From positions 419,545-483,544 of the forward strand of contig NZ_OUMZ01000007.1 in NCBI RefSeq assembly GCF_900327775.1: a stretch of DNA of 64,000 nt. Direction: 5' to 3'. Source of the DNA: Roseovarius sp. EL26. Its GTDB lineage: Bacteria; Pseudomonadota; Alphaproteobacteria; Rhodobacterales; Rhodobacteraceae. The notes beneath the pieces were generated by a model. The model made no database searches and was not told where the DNA came from. It worked only from the letters and a program-made list of their open reading frames with translations. A program made the translations under genes and the position numbers. This document shows positions 1-7,937 of the stretch, piece by piece. Position 1 is the stretch's first letter; each line of letters starts with the position of its first letter.

Positions 1-263
1 TTGCGGATATAGCTGCCCGCAGGAAAGTCGCCATGTTCGTCTTGAAAGACACCTTCGAGAACAAAAAATTCTTCGCCACCGGTGTGAACATGCGGGGAAA
101 AGGCGCTGTCTGGGGCAAATCGGACGATTGTGGTCGCCCGCGCCACTTCACCGCCAATGCGGTCCAGCATGCGCCGATCCACACCCGCAACCGGAGACGC
201 TACCCACGGCTCACCCGCACTATGCACTGCAATCCGTTTTGAAAAATCGGTATTTAGTTCCAT
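1..263 (-). CDS. Cupin-domain protein, ChrR-like (C-terminal end outside window)
   Basis: The minus strand reads open from an ATG at 261-263 to the window edge, so only the first 87 residues or so are present. A cupin motif is visible: a [15 protein letters not shown] segment near residues 58-72 supplies two His and a Glu of the usual metal site, followed by a Gly-containing turn (FPAGSYIR). This resembles ChrR-type cupins, which bind Zn or other metals. A GGAA sits seven bases before the start. It lies 14 bases downstream of the glutathione S-transferase on the same strand, so the two may be one transcript, perhaps for stress or electrophile handling (inference). The substrate is unknown and the C-terminus cannot be seen. 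Confidence 0.75.
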   Translation of the reverse strand, partial: MELNTDFSKRIAVHSAGEPWVASPVAGVDRRMLDRIGGEVARATTIVRFAPDSAFSPHVHTGGEEFFVLEGVFQDEHGDFPAGSYIR

Positions 264-277
264 GATCAGTTCCGTTC

Positions 278-898
278 TCAGGCGTTGAGTGAAGGGCGGG
301 AGGCAACGCGTGTACGCCAGTTTTTGAGGTTAACATATTCGTCAGGAATAGCGATCTTTGCAAAATCAGCAAAGCCCAGGCCAGCATATGCAGTGATGTC
401 TGCCATGCTGAAATCACCCCCGGCAAGAAAGGGCTGACTGGCCAGCACGCCATCAAGGTAATGCATGCCCTTCAGGGCGGTATGTTTTTGATGTTCCCCC
501 CATTCCGCACATTGATATCCTTCAATGTGTTTCCCCAGACCGGGTGTTGCATGGTGGAAATACGCGGCGACTGCATCCAGCAGGTTGGATTCTGCGCGGC
601 GTTGCATCATGTGGATCTTTGCCCGATCCTTTGGCGTGGTTCCGGTCAGGGTCGGCGTACCACCAATGTGATCAAGATATTCGGTGATTGCGGTGGATTC
701 TGAGATGCATGTCCCGTCGTCCAACTCCAGCAAAGGTACTGTGGCAGAGGGGTTTTTAGCCCGGAATGTTTCGGATTGATGCTCACCTTCTGGCACGTTG
801 ACCGAAACGAATTCGACCTTATCGGTCAGATTCTTTTCTGCCAATGCAATGCGAATACGGGCGGGGTTTGGGAAACCTTCAAATTCGTAGATTTTCAT
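278..898 (-). CDS. Glutathione S-transferase family protein
   Basis: A 206-residue protein of usual GST length. The N-terminal thioredoxin-like half has the loop with SATVPLL (cis-proline) near residues 51-57 and a glutathione-binding ESTAI near 67-71. The C-terminal all-helical half carries the [12 protein letters not shown] motif near 155-166, the N-capping region seen across GSTs. It probably conjugates or reduces electrophiles with glutathione in the cytoplasm; the substrate cannot be read. It is transcribed divergently from a TetR regulator, and a 17-base operator-like repeat lies 14 bases before its start, so repression by that regulator with ligand-induced release is likely. Confidence 0.9.
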   Translation of the reverse strand: MKIYEFEGFPNPARIRIALAEKNLTDKVEFVSVNVPEGEHQSETFRAKNPSATVPLLELDDGTCISESTAITEYLDHIGGTPTLTGTTPKDRAKIHMMQRRAESNLLDAVAAYFHHATPGLGKHIEGYQCAEWGEHQKHTALKGMHYLDGVLASQPFLAGGDFSMADITAYAGLGFADFAKIAIPDEYVNLKNWRTRVASRPSLNA

Positions 899-911
899 TT
901 TCGAATCCTAT

Positions 912-928
912 CTATCTAGTGATAGGTA
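912..928. promoter_or_regulatory. Putative TetR operator, copy 1
   Basis: The sequence ctatctagtgataggta is an imperfect inverted repeat (CTATCTA facing TAGGTA or TAGATAG-like halves) 14 bases upstream of the glutathione S-transferase start. A second copy, identical at 14 of 17 positions, begins exactly 50 bases away at 962. Paired repeats between a divergent TetR regulator and its target are the usual arrangement for an operator. Binding is inferred. Confidence 0.55.
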
Positions 929-961
929 GATTGATTGCATTGCGCTTGCATTCTGTCAAGC

Positions 962-978
962 CTATCTAGTAGTAGGTC
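962..978. promoter_or_regulatory. Putative TetR operator, copy 2
   Basis: The sequence ctatctagtagtaggtc repeats copy 1 in the same orientation and ends 17 bases before the preferred TetR start at 996. Occupancy here would allow autorepression while copy 1 covers the glutathione S-transferase promoter. Inferred from position and similarity only. Confidence 0.5.
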
Positions 979-995
979 ACAAGGTGGCGAGTGAG

Positions 996-1529
996 ATGAC
1001 AGATACCCGAACGCAAATTCTTGATTTGGCGGAACGTGCCATTCGGCTGCGTGGCTATCATGCTGTCAGCTTTCGTGATCTCGCGGATGAGATGGGGATT
1101 AAATCGGCCAGCATTCACTATCATTTTAGGCAAAAGCATGATCTGGGGCTGGCTGTAGTTGATCGTTACGCAACGCGCATTGCTGATCTGATAGGTCCGG
1201 CAGGGGCGCTTGACTGGCCTGAGGCATTGCGCGCGTTTTGCGATGTCTACAAAGACGCATTGTATCAAAGTGACCTGCAATGCCTGTGTAGTATACTAGC
1301 CTCAGAAAGCTCGGGACTTCCGGATGAGGTGGCCGACCGTGTCGCCGAATTTTTCCGCAATAATATTAACTGGCTAATGGCCTCTCTGCCGGACAACATC
1401 TCGGATAAAAGATCACAGGCGCTTGCCGCACAAACCGCTGTTCAGGGGGCAATGACTGTTGCTGTTAGCCTGAAAGACTATTCCGTAATGGACCTGACCA
1501 TTGAGCGCCTGTGCGCGCCTCTTCAATAA
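996..1529 (+). CDS. TetR/AcrR family transcriptional regulator
   Basis: A 177-residue protein. The N-terminal DNA-binding region (about residues 3-50) shows the TetR helix-turn-helix pattern, with GYHAVSFRDLADEMGIKS followed by SIHYHF (YHF at the recognition helix end). The remaining 120 residues are the helical ligand-binding and dimer domain with Cys-rich QCLCS near residue 93. ATG at 996 is preferred because the protein then begins just before the first helix; GTG at 984 adds four residues. It is divergent from the glutathione S-transferase, the likely target. The ligand is unknown but is probably an electrophile or quinone (inference from the target). Confidence 0.88.
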   Translation: MTDTRTQILDLAERAIRLRGYHAVSFRDLADEMGIKSASIHYHFRQKHDLGLAVVDRYATRIADLIGPAGALDWPEALRAFCDVYKDALYQSDLQCLCSILASESSGLPDEVADRVAEFFRNNINWLMASLPDNISDKRSQALAAQTAVQGAMTVAVSLKDYSVMDLTIERLCAPLQ

Positions 1530-1650
1530 ATTCTTTGAATTTTCTGTTGCATGTCGCCGCATGTGCAATCGGCGATAAGCGGTGCCTCATGACGGGTTTG
1601 TGACATGGCGTGTGAAAATAATCTTGCCTTGAATTTGTTTAACCTCATGT

Positions 1651-1666
1651 CCGGTTGCGTAACCGG
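1651..1666 (+). other. Small hairpin in outer-membrane protein leader
   Basis: A perfect six-base inverted repeat with a four-base loop (ccggtt-gcgt-aaccgg), 31 bases upstream of the start of the outer-membrane barrel gene at 1698. It has no T run, so it does not look like a terminator. It could be a 5' leader hairpin or an operator. Confidence 0.3.
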
Positions 1667-1697
1667 CTGACTTTGAGCAAATCAATGGAGTGAGGAC

Positions 1698-2378
1698 ATG
1701 AACAGATCGAAGATATTCGCGTTAGCGGTTACGGCCACAACCCTGCCGGCATCGGGGGCTTTTGCCGAAGAGCAATTTTATTTGCAGGGGTCGCTGGGGT
1801 TTAACCAGCTTTTCGACACAGACCAGACCGGATCATCGGGACCAGGTGGGGCACAGGCAAATGTCGCGTCAGATTTTGATGGTGGCTACAATCTGGGCAT
1901 TGCGGTTGGCACCAAAATTCCGGCGTGGTCTGGCGTTCGGGCTGAGCTGGCGCTGTCTTATAGTGAAAACGATGCCGACTCGATCGATTTCTCCGGTAAT
2001 GGTGCGGGAGAAGAAGGAAACGTTCAGGGTGACATCAGCTCGACTTCGATCTTCGCCAATCTTTTGTACGACATCAAGACACCGCATGAACGTTTCACGC
2101 CCTATATTGGCGCAGGCATTGGTGCGGCGTTTATTGATTCCAGCGTTTCTTACGGTGGCCTGCCAGTGCGTATTAACGATGACGATGAGGTCTTTGCCGC
2201 GCAGCTGATTGCTGGGGTAGCCTATAAGTTGAACGACCGCTTGGATCTGACATTCGATGCACGTTACAGCCGCGCATTTGATGTTGAACTGACACGTGTA
2301 GGGCCCGCTGGACCTGCGACCGTTTCAGATGACTTTGATAATCTCAGCCTCAATGTTGGCCTGCGCTTTGGCTTCTAA
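1698..2378 (+). CDS. Outer-membrane beta-barrel protein (OmpA/OmpW-like porin fold)
   Basis: A 226-residue protein with a clear Sec signal peptide (MNRSKIFALAVTATTLPASGAFA, cut near residue 23). The mature part alternates polar and hydrophobic residues in strands such as FYLQGSLGFNQLF, LGIAVGTKI, YIGAGIGAAFI and LSLNVGLRFGF. It ends in Phe, the usual signal for the outer-membrane assembly machine. The size fits an eight-stranded barrel. A GGAGTGAGGAC ribosome site precedes the ATG. It is a single gene ending at a strong hairpin. Its role, perhaps a structural or small porin-like protein, is not evident. Confidence 0.8.
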   Translation: MNRSKIFALAVTATTLPASGAFAEEQFYLQGSLGFNQLFDTDQTGSSGPGGAQANVASDFDGGYNLGIAVGTKIPAWSGVRAELALSYSENDADSIDFSGNGAGEEGNVQGDISSTSIFANLLYDIKTPHERFTPYIGAGIGAAFIDSSVSYGGLPVRINDDDEVFAAQLIAGVAYKLNDRLDLTFDARYSRAFDVELTRVGPAGPATVSDDFDNLSLNVGLRFGF

Positions 2379-2412
2379 GCGTAGATAGCAGCCCCCAGCT
2401 AGCCAACGTTGA

Positions 2413-2448
2413 TGTCCGCCGTCAGGTCAATGATCCTGACGGCGGACA
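2413..2448. terminator. Bidirectional hairpin between convergent genes
   Basis: Perfect 14-base arms (tgtccgccgtcagg and its complement) with an eight-base loop. It lies 35 bases after the outer-membrane gene and ends two bases before the stop of the convergent CBS-domain gene. It lacks a long T run but is placed to stop transcription from both sides. Confidence 0.65.
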
Positions 2449-2450
2449 CA

Positions 2451-3758
2451 TCAAAGTTTGCGGATCTTCAGGCTACTGACCCGGTTGTCTTGGCGAGCCA
2501 CGATCTGAAAGCGGAAACCGTGAAAGTTGAACACCTGATCCACGGAGGGAATCATACGTGCCTCGTGAATTACCAGTCCAGCCACGGTATTGGCGGCGTC
2601 ATCGGGCAGGTTCCAGTCCGTTGCACGATTTAGGTCGCGGATAGTCATAGCGCCATCGATCAGGAACTGATTATCGTCACTTTTGTGAATGGCGTGCTCG
2701 GCTGCGGGGTCAAATTCATCGGTGATCTCACCAACGATCTCTTCCAGAATATCCTCAAGCGTGATCAGCCCTTGCAGGGTGCCATATTCGTCAACCACCA
2801 AAGCAAAATGGCTGCGGCGGCGCAGGAACTGGCGCATCTGATCATCAAGTGTTGTGGTTTCCGGCACAAAATACGGGGCGCGGGCTACTTTAGCGATGTC
2901 GAAATCCTTGGCCAACTTGGGAGAGGCTTTTTTGCCTTTCGAAGAGCCAAACATGTAGCGCAGCAAGTCTTTGGCGTGGATCACACCAATGATGTTGTCA
3001 GGGTCATCCTGAAAGACTGGCAGGCGAGTGTGATTGCTGCGTAGACATTGATCCAGAATGTCCTGTGGGTCAGCACTGGCATCGATCATCTCGATATGCG
3101 AGCGGTGCAACATGATTTCTTCAACCGCGCGGTCCACCAGATCAAGTGCACCAAGGATACGGTCTCGGTCTTCTTTCTCAACGATGCCTTCGGAATGGCC
3201 CAGATGTAGCGCTCCGGCGATTTCCTCGCGCACCGCAAGAATGTGGCTGTCCGGATCGATTTTTACACCAAAAAGGCCCAAAACACCCCGTACCAGCCAG
3301 CGCACAGCAGTCACAATCGGGGAAAAGACTAAAATAACCACGCTGATGATCGGGGCGGTACGTTCGGCTGCGGCTTCGGCGTTGGTGATGGCGTAGGTCT
3401 TGGGCAGGACCTCGGCAAAGATCAAGACCAACATTGTCATGACCAATGTGGCGATTGCCACACCACTTTCACCTAGTGCGCGGGTGAAAAGCGCTGTTGC
3501 CAATGATGTCGCGAGAATATTGACAAGGTTATTGCCCAAAAGCACTGAACCAATCAGGCGTTCGCTGTCTTCGGTAATTTTCAATGCGCGGTTAGCGCGA
3601 CGCTCGCCCTTGTCTGCACGAGCGCGTAGTTTACCACGCGAGGCTGCTGTAAGTGCGGTTTCGCTGCCCGAAAAGAAAGCGGACAGGACCAGAAGGCCCA
3701 GAATTGCACCTGCGGTAAGCCAGAATGCGCTATCAAGTATTGGTGATGTCGGTTCCAT
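2451..3758 (-). CDS. HlyC/CorC-family membrane protein (DUF21 + paired CBS + CorC domain)
   Basis: A 435-residue protein from the ATG at 3758. The N-terminal ~190 residues hold a CNNM/DUF21 membrane domain with several hydrophobic helices, including FFSGSETALTAASRG near 28-42, a signature of the family. Two CBS motifs follow (HTRLPVFQDDPDNIIGVIHAKDLL and a second ending in LITLEDILEEIVGEI), then the small CorC/HlyC C-terminal domain. Family members are linked to magnesium or cobalt efflux and are often misnamed hemolysins. A soluble relative is encoded at 59216-60109. The start is 31 bases from the divergent phosphoesterase start. Confidence 0.9.
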   Translation of the reverse strand: MEPTSPILDSAFWLTAGAILGLLVLSAFFSGSETALTAASRGKLRARADKGERRANRALKITEDSERLIGSVLLGNNLVNILATSLATALFTRALGESGVAIATLVMTMLVLIFAEVLPKTYAITNAEAAAERTAPIISVVILVFSPIVTAVRWLVRGVLGLFGVKIDPDSHILAVREEIAGALHLGHSEGIVEKEDRDRILGALDLVDRAVEEIMLHRSHIEMIDASADPQDILDQCLRSNHTRLPVFQDDPDNIIGVIHAKDLLRYMFGSSKGKKASPKLAKDFDIAKVARAPYFVPETTTLDDQMRQFLRRRSHFALVVDEYGTLQGLITLEDILEEIVGEITDEFDPAAEHAIHKSDDNQFLIDGAMTIRDLNRATDWNLPDDAANTVAGLVIHEARMIPSVDQVFNFHGFRFQIVARQDNRVSSLKIRKL

Positions 3759-3789
3759 TGACCTTAATGCCTTTGTATTCCCTAGGGTT

Positions 3790-4647
3790 ATGGGCATTGC
3801 AGGCCCGGCAATCAAGGGATCAATCATTGTGGTTATACGGGATTTAGGGCAACAAAATGATCCCTTGCTGCTTTTTGGCGGACCCTATTCGAACCTGCAA
3901 GCGCTGACTGCGCTTAGGAAACAGGCTGAAAAACAAGCGATTTCAAGCGATCGCATGATTTGTACCGGAGATGTGGTGGCCTATTGCTCTGCGCCACATG
4001 AGACGGTGAAAATGATTCGAGATCTGGGTTGTCCAATCGTCGCAGGTAACTGCGAAAAACAACTTGCAGCGCGGCAAGACAATTGCGGTTGCGGGTTTGA
4101 CGCGGGCAGCACATGTGATCTGCTTTCAGCGGGGTGGTATGCCCATGCCAACCTTGCTGTAACGGATGACGATCGTGTGTGGATGCGTAATCTGCCGGAT
4201 ATTGTTGTCTTTACCCACTTTGGGCGGCGCTTTGCAGTAATCCATGGGGGCGTTTCGGAGATCAGCCGCTTTATCTGGCCGGTTTCTGTGGAAGAGGTGT
4301 TTGAGCAGGAGGTGGCGCAGGTGCAAGCCATCGTTGGCCTGGTGAATGGTATCATTGCAGGGCATAGCGGAATTGCATTTCTCCGGCATGTCGCTGGTGT
4401 GGAGTGGATCAATGCAGGGGTAATCGGTATGCCTGCTAATGCGGGTGTCGCGACGACGCAATATATAACGATGTGCGAAGGTCAGGCACAAATCCATGCG
4501 CTGAATTATGATCATCAGGCTGAACAGAAGGCCATGCGCGCGGCTGGCTTGACGCAGGGCTATCACGATGCGCTCGTTTCCGGTTATTGGCCGTCCGAAG
4601 ATGTGCTTCCGTCGGATTTACGCCGTGCGGTAACCGCCAGTGGGTGA
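3790..4647 (+). CDS. Metallophosphoesterase-fold protein lacking one metal site
   Basis: A 285-residue protein if it starts at ATG 3790, which sits just outside the divergent CBS gene. It follows the calcineurin-like order, but where DxH is expected (residues 31-33) it reads G-P-Y, followed by SNLQAL. GD at 60-61, GN at 86-87, H152 and H192 are kept; the catalytic His of GNHE is Cys88, and the final His of GHxH is Gly194. The ligands for metal site 1 are thus gone while those for site 2 remain. A cysteine group (DNCGCGF, then STC) lies at residues 98-109. The gene end overlaps the convergent xerD end by 64 bases. Activity and substrate cannot be assigned. Confidence 0.7.
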   Translation: MGIAGPAIKGSIIVVIRDLGQQNDPLLLFGGPYSNLQALTALRKQAEKQAISSDRMICTGDVVAYCSAPHETVKMIRDLGCPIVAGNCEKQLAARQDNCGCGFDAGSTCDLLSAGWYAHANLAVTDDDRVWMRNLPDIVVFTHFGRRFAVIHGGVSEISRFIWPVSVEEVFEQEVAQVQAIVGLVNGIIAGHSGIAFLRHVAGVEWINAGVIGMPANAGVATTQYITMCEGQAQIHALNYDHQAEQKAMRAAGLTQGYHDALVSGYWPSEDVLPSDLRRAVTASG

Positions 4648-5555
4648 TGACCCTCGACCAGATCACGCAGGCGCTCTTCTAACACATGGGTATAGATCTC
4701 GGTCGTGGCGACATCTGCATGGCCCAGAAAGGTTTGGATTACCCGGAGGTCAGCACCGTTGGCCAGCAAATGCGTGGCAAATGCATGGCGCAGGGTGTGC
4801 GGTGTGACCTGTGTTGGAGGCACACCGGCTGCGACTGACAATTCCTTGATCAGAAGATAAAATCGATGCCGGGTCAGATGGCCGGATTTTCCCGAAGAAG
4901 GGAACAAAAATGCTGAAACAGGTTTGCCTTTAAGACGCGCAACTTCTTGGTTTTCATCCCTTACACCGATCCATGCCGCCAACGCCTCACGGGCCGGAGG
5001 GGACAGTGGGACCATACGCTCTTTACCGCCTTTACCTTTGACCAATAGCATGTTGGGATCGCCACGTGTTGACGACACAGGCAGCGAGACCAGCTCTGTT
5101 ACTCGCATGCCCGTGGCATATAGCAGCTCCATCAGGCAGGTATTGCGCAGTTTGTCGGCGGTTGACCGGCCACATTGGCGTGCTGCGACCAGAAGGTTAT
5201 CAACCTGCTCCTCGCTCAGAGTTTTGGGTAGACGTTTTGCCTTGCCGGGGCCGCGAATGCGAATGGCAGGATTTTCTGATCGAAACCCTTCCTCAAAAGC
5301 AAAGCGATATAGTTGTTTGATGGCCGACAGGCGCCGCGCGCGAGTGGAAATAGCCAGCCCTTGCGCTTCGCAATGGATCAGATAGGCCTCAATATCGTTT
5401 TGCGTGGCCATGCCCATGCCAAGCTGGCGGCTGTTTAACCAGTCGCTGTAATTTCCCAGATCGCGGGCATAGGCGGCCAGCGTGTTTTGTGCGGCCCCCA
5501 CTTCTGCGGCTTGTGATTCGAGGAAAACAGAGATCCAGTTGGGATTGTTGCTCAT
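4584..5555 (-). CDS. xerD: Tyrosine recombinase, XerD-type
   Basis: A 323-residue tyrosine recombinase with an N-terminal SAM-like DNA-binding domain (residues ~5-90) and a C-terminal catalytic domain. Visible catalytic elements are the first Arg in ATGMRVTEL, the HTLRHAFATHLL box (His-x-x-Arg), the LGHADVATTEIYTH segment (second His, then the nucleophilic Tyr). No integrase-like mobile context is present, so it is most likely the housekeeping enzyme that resolves chromosome dimers at dif with a partner XerC. It starts four bases inside the end of the upstream periplasmic-protein gene, so it is translationally coupled. Its end overlaps the phosphoesterase gene on the other strand. Confidence 0.88.
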   Translation of the reverse strand: MSNNPNWISVFLESQAAEVGAAQNTLAAYARDLGNYSDWLNSRQLGMGMATQNDIEAYLIHCEAQGLAISTRARRLSAIKQLYRFAFEEGFRSENPAIRIRGPGKAKRLPKTLSEEQVDNLLVAARQCGRSTADKLRNTCLMELLYATGMRVTELVSLPVSSTRGDPNMLLVKGKGGKERMVPLSPPAREALAAWIGVRDENQEVARLKGKPVSAFLFPSSGKSGHLTRHRFYLLIKELSVAAGVPPTQVTPHTLRHAFATHLLANGADLRVIQTFLGHADVATTEIYTHVLEERLRDLVEGHHPLAVTARRKSDGSTSSDGQ

Positions 5556-7114
5556 GTCGGGCTAGGGAGCAAAAGCAGCTGAAGTGCTGCGCGCCGTGCA
5601 GTATCTTCAAGCCCGATAGCACGAAGCGTGGACAAGGTGCTGGCCACATCACCTAGTTGGTTGCGACCTGCCTGATCCAGCTGCTTTGCCACTTCGAGGA
5701 TTGTCTGCCCAAGCTTGCCGGAATTGAGTTTTTCTTGGTGCTCAGGGGCCGCATTTGTCGATTCAAAAGCTGTAGTGATAGCTTGCTGTAGCGGGGAAAG
5801 GGCGGCATCCCGTAGTGGTGCCCCCTTGGCTAGACCTGTTGCAAAGGTCGCGTCAGAGATCTTGTCCCCCATAGATTGGGCCGCGGCCTCATAATCTGGG
5901 GACAACAAGGCAATGGTGTAGGCCAGCTCTTGCGATGCGCCGGTCAAGTTGGCTGTGATCAGCCTCGGCGCAAATTGTTCGGCGAACGGTATGGCCAGTC
6001 CAACGTCTAGCATTGCATCCCATGCTGGATTGAGCGCTTCAGAAATGTCTACTTCGTTACCTGATTCTATGGCTTTATCAAGCGCCTGAATCGTTGCAAT
6101 GCGATCCCAAACGCTGCCAGAGGCGGCGGGCTTGCGCGCCGTGTAAAGCCCCAGCAAACGATTTGCAGGCAGGGCACCGGTTTTGGCCAGACGTTCAGCG
6201 GCTTCCAGTTCAGCCTTCCAGCCAGAATTGCCGCGCAGATCAGCCGTGGCATAGGCGCGCGGCAAGCTGCGGGTGGGCCGCGGGCTACCAACGGCCTCAT
6301 ACAGACGAAACAACAATGGCGTCATTTTTCCGGGCGGTGCTTTGGGCGGGTTTTCTTCGATCATTTCCGGATCCAGAAACTGTTCCAGCAGATCGGCTTC
6401 GGTCGGGGTAAGGACACCCAGGCTGAGGGCGGTGTTATAAATCAGCGCTGCCGTGGGCCAGTCGCCTGAGCGTGCGCTACAGAATATACGGTTGGCATAA
6501 CTTTGGCTCAGGATGGGGGCGCGGTACAATGCGGCGCAGGGGGCATCTTCAGCCCCGTCCAGCAGTGCCAGATCAAACCAGCTGTCAAACAGCACCGTGG
6601 ATCCGGCGCCTGCACGTTCAAGCAGGGCAAGAGCGGCGTCAACGGCGCCGTATTTCGTTAACGCTTTGGTTCTGGCCTTAAGGAATAGCGCATCTGATGA
6701 GGTATCGTGCGGGGCTTCGGCCTCCGCCAAGAGCAGGGTGTAATATAACGCCTGCACCGCAGGTAGTGGCTCAGAGGATAAGCCTGCAAGGCTATTCACC
6801 AGATCAGCAGTTACACTGTTGTGCCATAGTGTGGCAGGCAAACCTGTGGTCGCTGGCGGCAAAAGTCCGACCGCATCACTGCGTTGATTATCCAAGGGCA
6901 TGACTACGACATCGGGGGTTCTGACGCCGGTTGATGTGTCGCCCGGCAGAGGCTGCAATGTGTTGGGTGTCACGGCTGTGACGGGCAGGGGTTGCTCTAG
7001 CCATTCAATTGCCGACAACGGGTTTGGCGGGTCGATGGCCGAAAGAGGCTGCTGCGCCGCCAGCGGCGCGGCACTTAGTCCGAGGCACAGTAAAAACGTG
7101 TTATTGAGTTTCAA
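5552..7114 (-). CDS. Secreted helical-repeat protein of unknown function
   Basis: A 520-residue protein if it starts at the TTG at 7114, which gives a clean signal peptide (KLNNTFLLCLGLSAAPLAA) and has AGGAA seven bases upstream. Residues 25-100 are Pro-rich and low in structure; the rest is Ala/Leu-rich helix pairs resembling a TPR-like solenoid, without a recognisable catalytic motif. It is probably periplasmic. It overlaps the 49-residue membrane protein gene by 14 bases and xerD by four bases, so all three are likely one operon. No function can be assigned from sequence. Confidence 0.8.
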   Translation of the reverse strand: MKLNNTFLLCLGLSAAPLAAQQPLSAIDPPNPLSAIEWLEQPLPVTAVTPNTLQPLPGDTSTGVRTPDVVVMPLDNQRSDAVGLLPPATTGLPATLWHNSVTADLVNSLAGLSSEPLPAVQALYYTLLLAEAEAPHDTSSDALFLKARTKALTKYGAVDAALALLERAGAGSTVLFDSWFDLALLDGAEDAPCAALYRAPILSQSYANRIFCSARSGDWPTAALIYNTALSLGVLTPTEADLLEQFLDPEMIEENPPKAPPGKMTPLLFRLYEAVGSPRPTRSLPRAYATADLRGNSGWKAELEAAERLAKTGALPANRLLGLYTARKPAASGSVWDRIATIQALDKAIESGNEVDISEALNPAWDAMLDVGLAIPFAEQFAPRLITANLTGASQELAYTIALLSPDYEAAAQSMGDKISDATFATGLAKGAPLRDAALSPLQQAITTAFESTNAAPEHQEKLNSGKLGQTILEVAKQLDQAGRNQLGDVASTLSTLRAIGLEDTARRAALQLLLLPSPT

Positions 7115-7250
7115 GCAGGATTTCCTGTCGGATCTCTTGTTGTGGCGCGGAAAAATCAGCCCCAAAGAAGGGGCCGATATACGCGTACCCCACAAGACCG
7201 ATAAACGCCAACAAGGCCATGTAGACCAGTAGTTTGATAAGTCGATACAT
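7101..7250 (-). CDS. Small single-pass membrane protein (49 aa)
   Basis: A short reading frame translating to MYRLIKLLVYMALLAFIGLV and so on, with one transmembrane helix (about residues 5-27) followed by a short polar tail ending in LLETQ. AGGA lies six bases before the ATG, and the stop overlaps the next gene start by 14 bases, which argues that it is translated. It is the first gene of the apparent operon with the periplasmic helical protein and xerD. The function is unknown. Homologue conservation would confirm it. Confidence 0.65.
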   Translation of the reverse strand: MYRLIKLLVYMALLAFIGLVGYAYIGPFFGADFSAPQQEIRQEILLETQ

Positions 7251-7346
7251 ATATGTCCTGCCCTAATCTATGCCCGATTTTGCATTGGTTTTGTGTAACT
7301 TATAACTGGCCTTTTACATAAGATCACGTCATTCAGAGACAAGAGG

Positions 7347-7937
7347 GTGAATTTTGGCAGGGGAGCGCCGAAAAAAGTGGCTGCGGCGATGAATTGGAAG
7401 CTCAAAAAGACGGTTGTACTGGTCGGGATGATGGGTGCGGGTAAAACTGCAGTCGGCAAGGCATTAGCGGTCAGGCTGAATGCGCCATTTCTTGATTCGG
7501 ACGCTGAAATTGTGAAAGCGGCAAATCGGACCATCGCAGAGATCTTTGAACGGGACGGCGAGCCGTTTTTCAGGGATCGGGAAACCGAAGTGATTGATCG
7601 ATTGCTCGAAGAAGAATGCTGCGTTCTTTCAACCGGAGGGGGCGCGTTTCTGTCAGATAAAAACCGAGCTCTGATTTCCGATAAAGGTGTCTCGGTGTGG
7701 CTGAATGCAGATCTGGATCTGTTATGGTCACGCGTGAAACATAAAAACACCCGGCCTTTGCTTCGTGTGGCAAAACCATATGCAAAGCTTAAAGAGTTAT
7801 ATGATCAGCGTGTCCCTCTCTATGCGCAGGCAGATCTGAGTGTTCCGGCGCATCCGGATTATTCGATTGAGATGATGGCAGAGCAGGTTCTTGAGGCGCT
7901 GAGCGCGCGGAGCGATGTGATGGAGAAAAATACATGA
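7347..7937 (+). CDS. aroK: Shikimate kinase
   Basis: Phosphorylates shikimate at the 3-hydroxyl with ATP in the chorismate pathway. The P-loop GMMGAGKTAVG, the shikimate-binding DSD (FLDSDAEIV), a FRDRE segment, the GGGAF loop and the lid RPLL are all present in the expected order. The reading frame opens at GTG 7347 (196 residues); GTG 7377, behind AGGGGAG, and ATG 7389 are alternative starts, and the conserved region begins just after 7389. It overlaps aroB by four bases (ATGA), so the two consecutive chorismate-pathway enzymes are translated together. Confidence 0.93.
   Translation: MNFGRGAPKKVAAAMNWKLKKTVVLVGMMGAGKTAVGKALAVRLNAPFLDSDAEIVKAANRTIAEIFERDGEPFFRDRETEVIDRLLEEECCVLSTGGGAFLSDKNRALISDKGVSVWLNADLDLLWSRVKHKNTRPLLRVAKPYAKLKELYDQRVPLYAQADLSVPAHPDYSIEMMAEQVLEALSARSDVMEKNT

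Noticed and set aside
4584..5555. A phage or integron integrase
   Set aside because: Length, motifs and coupled chromosomal neighbours fit housekeeping XerD; there is no att repeat, excisionase or cargo next to it.
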